This document shows positions 43,515 to 51,463 of a stretch of 64,000 nucleotides of DNA, in pieces (position 1 is the first letter of the stretch; each line of letters starts with the position of its first letter). The notes beneath the pieces were generated by a model. That model was not told where the DNA came from, ran no database searches, and saw nothing but the letters and a program-made list of their open reading frames with translations. The translations under genes and the position numbers were made by a program. Source of the DNA: A07HB70 sp964512675. GTDB lineage: Archaea > Halobacteriota > Halobacteria > Halobacteriales > Haloferacaceae. The DNA is taken from NCBI GenBank assembly GCA_964512675.1, contig CAZEJR010000004.1, forward strand, positions 58,294-122,293. Reading direction: 5' to 3'.

Positions 43515-43694
43515 CTACCCGTCGGGTCGCCAGTCACACACCGAACACCGTGTCGCCCCCTCGTCGTGGAGCGCACCACAGTCCGGACACTGGAGTTTGT
43601 TGTACGATCGGTCCCAGCGTGTCGGTTCCATCTCGTGGCCACGGTCGGCTAGGAACTGGTCGAACAGGTCGTCGTCGCTGGAAGCCGATGCCAT
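43515..43694 (-). CDS. Small zinc-finger protein (HVO_0416-like)
   Basis: 59 residues from the ATG at 43694. The C-terminal half is a zinc ribbon with Cys-36, Cys-39, Cys-50 and Cys-53 (QCPDCGALHDEGATRCSVCD). The N-terminal DLFDQFLADRGHEMEP is family-typical. This matches a haloarchaeal group of micro zinc-finger proteins named after HVO_0416. These may act as protein adaptors; the role is unknown. The promoter is leaderless with a TATATA box 28-33 bases upstream. Confidence 0.78.
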   Translation of the reverse strand: MASASSDDDLFDQFLADRGHEMEPTRWDRSYNKLQCPDCGALHDEGATRCSVCDWRPDG

Positions 43695-43696
43695 CG

Positions 43697-43710
43697 CGTA
43701 CCACGGTACG
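43697..43710. repeat. Inverted repeat between TATA box and start of the zinc-finger gene
   Basis: CGTACC-AC-GGTACG covers the likely transcription start, a place where a repressor could act. Confidence 0.4.
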
Positions 43711-43721
43711 GTGTCACACGA

Positions 43722-43727
43722 TATATA
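43722..43727 (-). promoter_or_regulatory. TATA box of the zinc-finger gene
   Basis: TATATA, 28-33 bases before the ATG at 43694. Confidence 0.6.
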
Positions 43728-43752
43728 GCTGACGCCCGGGCTCCGCGGCGAG

Positions 43753-45261
43753 TTACAGCTCGTACAGCGCGCGGTACTTCTCGTCGACGTAGTCGGTGAA
43801 CGCGTCGGCGGCGAACGAGGCCCCCGTCGCCGCGCGCACGAGGTCGTCCGTCTCGAGCCGTTTGCCGTGCCGGTGGACGTTGTCACGGAGCCACCCGCGG
43901 AGCGGGCCGAACTCGCCCTCGCGGGCGTGGTCGGCGACGTCGACCTCCTCGCTCGCCGCCTCGTACACCTGCGCGGCCATCGCCGACCCGAGCGAGTACG
44001 TCGGGAAGTAGCCGAAGTTGCCGTACGCCCAGTGAATGTCTTGGAGGGCCCCCTCGGCGTCGTTCGCGGGTGTCACGCCGAGGTACTCCTCGCTCTTGTC
44101 CGTCCAGACGGCGGGCACCTCCTCGACGTCGAGGTCGCCGCGCACGAGGTCGCGCTCTATCTCGTACCGGAGGACGACGTGGAGGTGGTAGGTGAGCTCG
44201 TCGGCCTCTACCCGGACGACGTTGTCCGGGTCGACCCGGTTCGCCCAGCCGTACAGCGCCTCGACCGCCGGCGCGACGCCGAGGTGTTCCTCGAGGAGCG
44301 GGCGCAGCCGCGCGAGGAAGGGCCGCGAGCGGCCGACGTGGTTCTCCCACAGCCGAGACTGTGACTCGTGGACCGACAGGTCCCGTGCCTCGCCCAGCGG
44401 CGTCCCGTAGTCGTCCTCCGGGAGGCCGAGCGTGTAGCAGGCGTGGCCGAACTCGTGGACCGTCGGAAAGACGCTGTTGAGGGGATCGGACTCGTCGAAC
44501 CGGGTGGTGATCCGCGCGTCGTAGGCCGTCCCGGTCGAGAACGGGTGTGGCGCCCTGTCGAGGCGTCCGCGCTCCCACGGGTAGCCGAGGAGGTCGAGGA
44601 CGTCCCGCACCAGCGCCTCCTGTGTGTCCTCGCCGTACGTCCCCTCGAACGGGCTCGACGGGTCGACGTCGCTCGCGCGCACGTCTTCGACGAGCGGCAC
44701 GACCGCGTCTCTGATCTCGGCCAGCGCCTCGTCCGCGCGGTCGAGCGACAGGCACGGCTCGAACTCCTCGAACAGCACCTCGTAGGGGTCGCGGTTCGGG
44801 TCGATACGGTCGGCGTACTCCCGTTTCAGCTCGACGAGGTCCCGGAGGTGTGGCGCGAACGCGTCGAACTCCGCCGCCTCGCGGGCCGCGCGCCACGCTT
44901 CGACCGCCTCGGAGGCCCGCGCGGTCGTGCGTTCGACGAGCGACGTCGGCACGCGCGACTGTCGCTCGTACTCCCGCCGGATCTCTCGACAGAGCGCGAT
45001 CTCGTCGTCGCTCTCGGCTGTGGCTGCCGCCGCGTCGAGCAGTTCGCCCGTCTCCGCGGCGCCGAGCAGGTCGTGTTCGACCGCCGACAGCGCCGCGAGC
45101 TGCTGTGAACGCGCCGGCGCACCGCCGGGCGGCATCTTCGTCTGCTGGTCCCACGACAACACCTGCGCCGCCGCGCCGACGTTGCGGAGCCGTCTCACCC
45201 GGCTCACGAGTCGGCCGTGGGCGTCCTCCGCCTGCGTCTCGTCCGTGTCCGACGTCGCCAT
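43753..45261 (-). CDS. M32-family metallocarboxypeptidase (Taq type)
   Basis: 502 residues, full length. It removes C-terminal amino acids with a bound metal. The motifs in order: WDQQTKMPPGG near residue 40, the zinc site VHEFGHACY near 270 and HESQSRLWENHVGRS near 300, which holds the third ligand. Cytoplasmic, without a signal. It is followed after 54 bases by an M20 peptidase on the same strand, so the two may serve peptide turnover together. Confidence 0.92.
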   Translation of the reverse strand: MATSDTDETQAEDAHGRLVSRVRRLRNVGAAAQVLSWDQQTKMPPGGAPARSQQLAALSAVEHDLLGAAETGELLDAAAATAESDDEIALCREIRREYERQSRVPTSLVERTTARASEAVEAWRAAREAAEFDAFAPHLRDLVELKREYADRIDPNRDPYEVLFEEFEPCLSLDRADEALAEIRDAVVPLVEDVRASDVDPSSPFEGTYGEDTQEALVRDVLDLLGYPWERGRLDRAPHPFSTGTAYDARITTRFDESDPLNSVFPTVHEFGHACYTLGLPEDDYGTPLGEARDLSVHESQSRLWENHVGRSRPFLARLRPLLEEHLGVAPAVEALYGWANRVDPDNVVRVEADELTYHLHVVLRYEIERDLVRGDLDVEEVPAVWTDKSEEYLGVTPANDAEGALQDIHWAYGNFGYFPTYSLGSAMAAQVYEAASEEVDVADHAREGEFGPLRGWLRDNVHRHGKRLETDDLVRAATGASFAADAFTDYVDEKYRALYEL

Positions 45262-45315
45262 GCCGGCGACAGGGGCGGCGCGGGCTTGAATCCCCGCTCG
45301 GTCCGGGCTGTCCCG

Positions 45316-46440
45316 TCAGTCCACCCCGCTCCGGTCGCGCGGGTTCTCGGCGACCCGCCGGTAGATCGCCCGACACCGCGTCAGCGCGGCGACCGAGACC
45401 GACTCCGTCGCGGTGTGTGCCTCCCCCGGCTCCGCCGGTCCACAGACCACGCAGTCCGTCCCCCCCGCGGCGAGGCGGCCCGCGTCCGTCGCGTGGGGCT
45501 TGACGACCCGCTCCGGCGTTCCCGGTCCCGCCGCGTCCGCGGCGGCGACGACAGCCGCGGCCAGGCGCTCGTCGGAGCACGCCATCGGCGGGAGGTCCTG
45601 CTCGACGCGCGTCGTCACGCCGTCGACACGCTCTACGGCCGCGAGGTCCGCGCGTGCCCCCGGTACCGTCCGCTCGTCTACCGTCGCGGTGCAGCGTTCG
45701 GGAACGACGTTCCAGCCCGATCCGCCCGTCATCTCGGTGACGGTCAGGCGTCCCTCGACCGGCTGCCCGAGTACCGTCGTCGACGGCGGGTCGACCGCCC
45801 GGAGCGCGTCGACGGCGTCACAGGCGCGGTAGACGGCGTTGACGCCCGCGTCCGGCTCGCTTGCGTGGGCAGCCTCGCCGCGGGCCTCGACGGTCACCGC
45901 GCGCCGACCCCGGTGGGCGACGGCGACGTCTGTGACGCCCGGCGCGGAGTAGCCGGTCGACCCCTCGCCCACGACGGCGTGGTCGGGCGCGACCCCGTCC
46001 TCGACGGCGGCCTGTGCCCCGAGACCACCCTGCTCCTCCGCCGCGAACGACGCGAAGACGAGCTCGGTCGCAGGGTCGGCGTCGCGAAACGCGAGCATCG
46101 CCGCCGCGAGCGCTCCCTTCATGTCTGCGGTTCCCCGGCCGTGGAGGCGACCGTCGCGCCGCTCGACACGGAGTCGTTCGCCGGCCTCGGCGACCTGTCG
46201 GTCCGCGGGCGCGACCACGTCGTGGTGGCCGACGAGCGCCAGCGTCGGCCCCGCCGCACCGTGCCCCCGTCGGGCGAGGACGTTCCCGTGGTCGTCGTGG
46301 CGCACGCTGGCGTCGGTCTCGTCGCGGAGCCACGCCGCCACCCGCTCGCCGGCCTCGCGTTCGCCGCTCGCCTCGTGGCTCGGCACCCGGACGAGGTCGC
46401 CCGTCAGCGCGACGAGCTCCTCGGTCCCGTCGTCGGTCAC
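45316..46440 (-). CDS. M20-family metallopeptidase / deacylase (ArgE/DapE type)
   Basis: 374 residues. The di-zinc ligands are placed as in the family: GHHDVV near 72, GRGTADMKG near 103, the catalytic FAAEEQGG near 135 and the C-terminal GEAHTATESV near 350. The dimerisation domain lies between. It could hydrolyse N-acyl amino acids, diaminopimelate precursors or dipeptides; the sequence alone does not decide. It lies upstream of the M32 gene in the same direction. Confidence 0.85.
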   Translation of the reverse strand: MTDDGTEELVALTGDLVRVPSHEASGEREAGERVAAWLRDETDASVRHDDHGNVLARRGHGAAGPTLALVGHHDVVAPADRQVAEAGERLRVERRDGRLHGRGTADMKGALAAAMLAFRDADPATELVFASFAAEEQGGLGAQAAVEDGVAPDHAVVGEGSTGYSAPGVTDVAVAHRGRRAVTVEARGEAAHASEPDAGVNAVYRACDAVDALRAVDPPSTTVLGQPVEGRLTVTEMTGGSGWNVVPERCTATVDERTVPGARADLAAVERVDGVTTRVEQDLPPMACSDERLAAAVVAAADAAGPGTPERVVKPHATDAGRLAAGGTDCVVCGPAEPGEAHTATESVSVAALTRCRAIYRRVAENPRDRSGVD

Positions 46441-46519
46441 GGGCTCGCGTCCGGGCGTCGGGGTGTTAGACCCGGCGCCACGTCGCGCCGCTTATCAGAC
46501 CGCCGGCCCGAGAGTGAGT

Positions 46520-48370
46520 ATGAAGATCGTGCCGGACACGAGCGCCGTCGTCGACGGTCGGGTGACAGAGCGACTCGACGACGGCGCCGACGCCGACGCC
46601 GCGGTTCTGGTTCCGGAGGCCGTCGTCGGCGAACTCGAGTCGCAGGCAAACGACGGTCGTGACAGCGGGTGGGACGGGCTGGCAGAGCTCCAGCGGCTGG
46701 TCGACCGCGCCGCCGACGGCCTGACCGTCGACTACGTCGGGCGGCGGTCGACCGACGACGAGCGCACCGCCGCGGGCAGGGGAGACATCGACGCGCTGAT
46801 CCGCGACGTCGCGGCGGACCACGACGCGACGCTCCTGACGAGCGACGCGGTCCAGGCGGAGGTGGCCCGCGCGACCGGCGTCTCCGTCGACTACGTCGAG
46901 CCGCGGGCCCGCGACACCGGCTCGCTCCAGATCGAGGGGTTCTTCGACGACACGACGATGAGTGTCCACCTCCGCTCGGGGACCCGCCCGCGGGCAAAGC
47001 GCGGCGCGATCGGCGAGATGCGCTACGAGGCCATCCGCGACGACCCGACGACGGAGGACGACATGCGCGACTACGCCCACGACGTGGTCGAGACCGCCCG
47101 CGCCGGCTCCCGGGGGTTCGTCGAACTGGACGAGCCGGGCATGACGATCGTCCAGTTCGGCCAGTACCGGGTCGCCGTCGCGCGCCCGCCGTTCGCCGAC
47201 GCGTTCGAGATCACCGCCGTCCGACCGATCGTCAAGACCGACCTCGACGACTACGAGTTCGCCGACGAACTACGCGACCGTCTCGCCGAACAGCAGCGCG
47301 GCGTTCTCATCTCCGGGTCGCCCGGCGCCGGCAAGTCGACGTTCGCACAGGCCGTCGCCGAGTACCTCTCGGACGCGAACTACGCGGTGAAGACGATGGA
47401 GAAGCCCCGCGACCTCCAGGTCGGCCCGGCGGTGACACAGTACACCGAACTCGGCGGGTCGATGGCGAAGACCGCCGACTCCCTGCTGATGGTCCGTCCC
47501 GACTACACGATCTACGACGAGGTGCGCAAGACCGCCGACTTCGAGGTGTTCGCAGACATGCGCCTCGCGGGCGTCGGAATGGTCGGTGTCGTCCACGCGA
47601 CCCGCGCAATCGACGCCCTCCAGCGGCTCGTCGGTCGGGTCGAACTCGGGATGATCCCACAGGTGGTCGACACGGTGGTGTACATCGAGGCCGGCGAGGT
47701 CGACACCGTCTACGACGTTGCGACAGAGGTGAAGGTCCCCGAGGGTCTCACCGCGGAGGACCTCGCGCGCCCGGTCATCCGCGTGCGGGACTTCGAGACG
47801 GGTCGCCCGGAGTACGAGATATACACGTTCAACCGGCAGGTCGTCACCGTGCCCGTCGGCGACGACACGGGCGGGACGGAGTCGGGCGTCGACCGTATCG
47901 CCAAGACGGAGATCGAACGCGAGATACGGTCGGTCGCCCGTGGCGACGTGACCGTCGACCTGGAGGGACGCGACCGCGCGGTCGTCTACGTCGACGAGGA
48001 CGACATCTCCTACGTGATCGGCAAGGGCGGCGGCCGTATTCAGGACATCGAGTCGACGCTCGGGATCGAGATAGACGTACGGACCCACGACGAGCAGCCG
48101 TCCGCCGCCACACCCGCGTCACGGCCCGACGGTCCGCCGCCGGGCGCGACCGGTGACCCCGTTCGGCCCGAGGTGACCGACCGACACGTCGTCCTGCCGG
48201 TCGAGGGTCACGTCGGCGAGACGGTAGAGGTAAACGCCGACGGCGAGTACCTGTTCACCGCGACGGTGGGTCGCGGCGGCGAGGTGCAGGTGTCACGCGG
48301 GTCGGCGATCGCGGACGAACTGGAGGCGGCGCTCGACAGAGACGCGCGTGTGACGGTGCTGCCGGCTTAG
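46520..48370 (+). CDS. PIN domain-ATPase-KH protein (PINc/VapC-type ATPase)
   Basis: 616 residues from the ATG at 46520 (MKIVPDTSAVVDGRV). The PIN nuclease domain occupies about 1-150, with Asp-6 and acidic residues at GDIDALIRD and TSDAV. A PilT-like ATPase domain follows, with Walker A ISGSPGAGKSTF near 270 and DYTIYDEVRKTADFEVF as Walker B. A KH domain (YVIGKGGGRIQDIES) lies near 495, and a small beta-rich end closes it. RNA binding, cleavage and ATP hydrolysis in one chain suggest RNA processing or quality control. The family is widespread in archaea, but its substrate is unknown. Confidence 0.86.
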   Translation: MKIVPDTSAVVDGRVTERLDDGADADAAVLVPEAVVGELESQANDGRDSGWDGLAELQRLVDRAADGLTVDYVGRRSTDDERTAAGRGDIDALIRDVAADHDATLLTSDAVQAEVARATGVSVDYVEPRARDTGSLQIEGFFDDTTMSVHLRSGTRPRAKRGAIGEMRYEAIRDDPTTEDDMRDYAHDVVETARAGSRGFVELDEPGMTIVQFGQYRVAVARPPFADAFEITAVRPIVKTDLDDYEFADELRDRLAEQQRGVLISGSPGAGKSTFAQAVAEYLSDANYAVKTMEKPRDLQVGPAVTQYTELGGSMAKTADSLLMVRPDYTIYDEVRKTADFEVFADMRLAGVGMVGVVHATRAIDALQRLVGRVELGMIPQVVDTVVYIEAGEVDTVYDVATEVKVPEGLTAEDLARPVIRVRDFETGRPEYEIYTFNRQVVTVPVGDDTGGTESGVDRIAKTEIEREIRSVARGDVTVDLEGRDRAVVYVDEDDISYVIGKGGGRIQDIESTLGIEIDVRTHDEQPSAATPASRPDGPPPGATGDPVRPEVTDRHVVLPVEGHVGETVEVNADGEYLFTATVGRGGEVQVSRGSAIADELEAALDRDARVTVLPA

Positions 48371-48371
48371 C

Positions 48372-48662
48372 TCAGTCGCACTCCGCGGTGTCGTCGACGC
48401 CGCCGTCGGCCCCGGCGGCTTCCACGGACGGCTCGACGAGTCGGTAGAGGTTCTGTCGTGCGTCGGCGAAGTAGACGTCCTCGTCGACGATACCGATCCG
48501 CTCCAGCCGTTCGAGCGCGTACCGGACGGTCCGCGCCGAGAGCATCGACTCCTCGACGATCCCCTTCTGTGTCAGCGGGCCGTCGTGCTCGAGCACCTTG
48601 AACACCAACTTCGCGCTCGGCGGGAGATCGTCGAGTCCGTCGGCGTCGTCCCCTCCGGTCAT
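48372..48662 (-). CDS. MarR-type winged-helix regulator
   Basis: 96 residues from the ATG at 48662, which lies 27 bases after a good TATA box. A winged-helix fold fills residues 12-75 (SAKLVFKVLEHDGPLTQKGI, then LSARTVRYALERLERIGIVD). The end is acidic. It probably binds DNA as a dimer. It ends one base from the convergent PIN-ATPase gene and diverges from the EMC6-like/RLI pair, which it could regulate. Confidence 0.75.
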   Translation of the reverse strand: MTGGDDADGLDDLPPSAKLVFKVLEHDGPLTQKGIVEESMLSARTVRYALERLERIGIVDEDVYFADARQNLYRLVEPSVEAAGADGGVDDTAECD

Positions 48663-48687
48663 CGACGAAACGAAGACGAGCCACGGG

Positions 48688-48694
48688 TATAAAG
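48688..48694 (-). promoter_or_regulatory. TATA box of the winged-helix regulator
   Basis: CTTTATA on the minus strand, 26-32 bases before the ATG. Confidence 0.65.
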
Positions 48695-48759
48695 ATTGAG
48701 GCGCCGCCCGCCGGCTGCGGAACGAACTCCTTTTGCCGGCGGCTCGCCCACGGACGGCC

Positions 48760-49080
48760 ATGGCCACGGAAACCACGACCGGACTCTCCGGGCACCTGCG
48801 CGGGGTGACCGTCACCACGCTCGCGTGCCTCGCCGGCGTGGTCGCCGGCGTCGTCTCCGGGCTGCTGGTCGGCGCCGGCACCGACCCCACCGCGGCGACC
48901 GACCGCCGCCCTCTCGCCGTCGTCGGTGTGTTCGTCGTCGTTCAGTACCCGATCCTGAAGCTCGTCGGCGTCGACGTGGGCGACTTCGGCGCGAAAGACA
49001 ACATCTACCTGGTGTTCATGACAGCCGTGCTCTGGTTCGTCACGCTCACGATCATGCTCACCTCCGGCGCCTCGTTCTGA
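48760..49080 (+). CDS. EMC6-like small membrane protein
   Basis: 106 residues with three hydrophobic segments (VTVTTLACLAGVVAGVVSGL, RPLAVVGVFVVVQYPILKLV and YLVFMTAVLWFVTLTIMLTS). Its layout matches haloarchaeal proteins annotated as EMC6-like, distant kin of a subunit of the eukaryotic ER membrane insertase. Direct coupling to the ribosome-recycling ATPase (one-base overlap, TGATG) supports a link between translation and membrane insertion. The ATG at 48760 is chosen over one nine codons earlier, because the extra residues are not conserved-looking. Confidence 0.65.
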   Translation: MATETTTGLSGHLRGVTVTTLACLAGVVAGVVSGLLVGAGTDPTAATDRRPLAVVGVFVVVQYPILKLVGVDVGDFGAKDNIYLVFMTAVLWFVTLTIMLTSGASF

Positions 49081-50927
49081 TGGCCGACGACAGCATCGCC
49101 GTCGTCGATCTTGACCGCTGCCAGCCCGACCGGTGTAACTACGAGTGTGCGAACTTCTGCCCGCCGAACCGAACGGGCAAGGACTGTATCGTCACGCGCG
49201 AGGAGCACTACGACGACGACGACGAGTCCTACGACGGCGGCGCCGACCAGATCTGGATCAGCGAGGAGATCTGTCTCGGCGAGAGCTGCGGCATCTGCGT
49301 CGAGAAATGTCCGTTCGACGCCATCGAGATCATCAACCTCCCGCAGGAGCTCGACGAGGACCCCGTCCACCGTTACGGCGACAACGCCTTTGCGCTGTAC
49401 GGCCTGCCCGTCCCCGACGCCGGGCGGGTGACCGGTGTTCTCGGCCCGAACGGTATCGGCAAAACGACGGCGGTACGGGCGCTCGCGGGTGAGCTCGTGC
49501 CGAACCTCGGCGCCGTCGACACAGACCCGGACTGGGATCGGGTGCTCGACCGCGTCCGTGGGACCGAACTCCAGCCGTACGTCGAGCGTCTGCGTGCCGA
49601 GGACGTGTCCGTCGCGCGCAAGCCACAGTACGTCGACGCGATCCCCGACCGGTTCGACGGGACGACCCGCGACCTGCTCGAGCGCACCGACGAGCGGGAC
49701 GTCCTCTCTACCCTGATCGAGCGTCTCTCTATCGGCCCCGTCGTCGACCAGCCGATCGACTCGCTCTCGGGCGGCGAGCTCCAGCGCGTCGCGCTCGCGG
49801 CGACGGTCGCCCGCGACGCCGACTTCTACTTCCTCGACGAGGTGACGCCGTACCTCGACATCGGCCAGCGTGTCGCCGCCGCGCGTCTCGTCGCCGACCT
49901 CGCCGCCGCCGACGAGCGCGACCGCTCCGTGCTCGTCGTCGAACACGACCTCGCGGTGCTGGACCTGCTGGCCGACGCCCTCCACGTCGCCTACGGTCGT
50001 CCCGGCGCGTTCGGCGTCGTCACCGACCCGAAGTCGACGCGGAACGGCATAAACGAGTACCTCACCGGCTACCTCGACAACGAGAACATGCGGATCCGGC
50101 AGGACTCGATCACCTTCGAGGAGCACGCCCCCCGGACGTCGACGACCGGATCACCCCTGCTCCAGTACCCCGACCTCGGTGTCTCCTACGGCGACGACGC
50201 CTTCTCGCTCGCCGTCGACGCCGGGACCGTCTACCGCGGCGAGGTCCTCGGCGTCGTCGGCCCGAACGGGATCGGGAAGTCGACGTTCGCAAAGCTTCTG
50301 GCCGGGTCACTGGAGCCGGACGAGGGTTCGCTCGACACCCACCTCGAGGTCGCGTACAAGCCCCAGTACGTCGAGGTCGACCGGCAGATGCGCGTCGACG
50401 CCTTCCTCTCCTCTCTCACCGACGAGTTCGGCACCTCGCTGTGGAACACCGAGATTCGCGACCCGCTCCAGCTCGAGCGGGTGCTGGACCAGCGCCTGCC
50501 GGACCTCTCCGGCGGCGAGCGCCAGCGCGTGGCGATCGCCGCGACGCTCTCGCGCGACGCCGACCTCTACCTGCTCGACGAGCCGAGCGCCCACCTCGAC
50601 GTCGAACAGCGGGTCCGTGCGACCACCGCAATCCGGCGCTACGCCGAGAGCCACGACGCGACCGCGCTGGTCGTCGACCACGACATCTACATGATCGACC
50701 TGCTCGCGGACCGGCTGCTGGTGTTCGAGGGCGAGCCCGCGGTGCGGGGCCACGCCGCGCCGCCACGCGGGATGCGCGAGGGTATGAACGAGTTCCTCGC
50801 GGACCTCGACGTGACCTTCCGGCGCGACGCCCGCACCGGCCGACCGCGGATCAACAAACCGGGGTCACAGAAGGACCGCGAGCAGAAGCGAAGCGGCGAG
50901 TACTACTACGCGCCCGAGGACAGTTAG
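49080..50927 (+). CDS. ABCE1/RLI ribosome-recycling ATPase
   Basis: 615 residues. The N-terminus holds two [4Fe-4S] clusters: Cys-14, 19, 23, 27 and 36, then CLGESCGICVEKCPFDAIEI. Two ABC domains follow, with Walker A GPNGIGKTT and signature LSGGELQR in the first, and GPNGIGKSTFAK with LSGGERQRVAIA in the second. The hinge between them is family-like. It splits ribosomes after termination. Its stop interlocks with that of archaemetzincin (TTAG). Confidence 0.95.
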   Translation: MADDSIAVVDLDRCQPDRCNYECANFCPPNRTGKDCIVTREEHYDDDDESYDGGADQIWISEEICLGESCGICVEKCPFDAIEIINLPQELDEDPVHRYGDNAFALYGLPVPDAGRVTGVLGPNGIGKTTAVRALAGELVPNLGAVDTDPDWDRVLDRVRGTELQPYVERLRAEDVSVARKPQYVDAIPDRFDGTTRDLLERTDERDVLSTLIERLSIGPVVDQPIDSLSGGELQRVALAATVARDADFYFLDEVTPYLDIGQRVAAARLVADLAAADERDRSVLVVEHDLAVLDLLADALHVAYGRPGAFGVVTDPKSTRNGINEYLTGYLDNENMRIRQDSITFEEHAPRTSTTGSPLLQYPDLGVSYGDDAFSLAVDAGTVYRGEVLGVVGPNGIGKSTFAKLLAGSLEPDEGSLDTHLEVAYKPQYVEVDRQMRVDAFLSSLTDEFGTSLWNTEIRDPLQLERVLDQRLPDLSGGERQRVAIAATLSRDADLYLLDEPSAHLDVEQRVRATTAIRRYAESHDATALVVDHDIYMIDLLADRLLVFEGEPAVRGHAAPPRGMREGMNEFLADLDVTFRRDARTGRPRINKPGSQKDREQKRSGEYYYAPEDS

Positions 50928-51445
50928 AGGATCAGCCGCGCGCAGGACCCACAGAGGTTCTCCTCCTTGACGTCGACCTCGCGCACGGTCGGCGAGAAGC
51001 TCATCACGCAGCGGTCGTTGTCGCAGTGTTCGAGGCCGAACGTGTGGCCAACCTCGTGGACCACCTCCTTTCGCACCCGGTCGTCGAACACCGCGGACTG
51101 TGGCTTCGAACTGACGCCGCCGTCGGAACTCGTCTGGAGGCGGTAGGTGGAGATAACCGAGCCGTTGCCGTTGAGATACGCCAGCCCGAAGACGTAGTTT
51201 CGGCGCCGGTAGTAGAGGTCCTGTGCGGTGATCCCGATGTTCTTGTCGCCGACCCCGACGCGGCTGGCGAGCTCGATGAACTCCTCCGCACGGTATTGGT
51301 TTCGCGACCGGTCGAACGCCCCGTCCGGGACGGCTTGGGCGTCGTGGACCGTGACCTCGACGTCGTAGACGGAGCCCAGGGCGGTGGACGCCTCGTTCAT
51401 CACCCGCCCGTCTACGTCGCCGACGGGTACGATGTCCACAAGCAT
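50924..51445 (-). CDS. amzA: Archaemetzincin (zinc metalloprotease)
   Basis: 173 residues from the ATG at 51445, which lies 28 bases after a TATA-like GTTTAGC; a TTG five codons earlier is less likely. The metzincin site is HEVGHTFGLEHC (His-130, 134 and 140), followed by Cys-146 and the CGSC pair at 165-168, which hold a second structural zinc. The natural substrate is unknown. The start region of the divergent gene contains this gene's promoter. Confidence 0.9.
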   Translation of the reverse strand: MLVDIVPVGDVDGRVMNEASTALGSVYDVEVTVHDAQAVPDGAFDRSRNQYRAEEFIELASRVGVGDKNIGITAQDLYYRRRNYVFGLAYLNGNGSVISTYRLQTSSDGGVSSKPQSAVFDDRVRKEVVHEVGHTFGLEHCDNDRCVMSFSPTVREVDVKEENLCGSCARLIL

Positions 51446-51463
51446 GAATTCGCTTAACAACCC

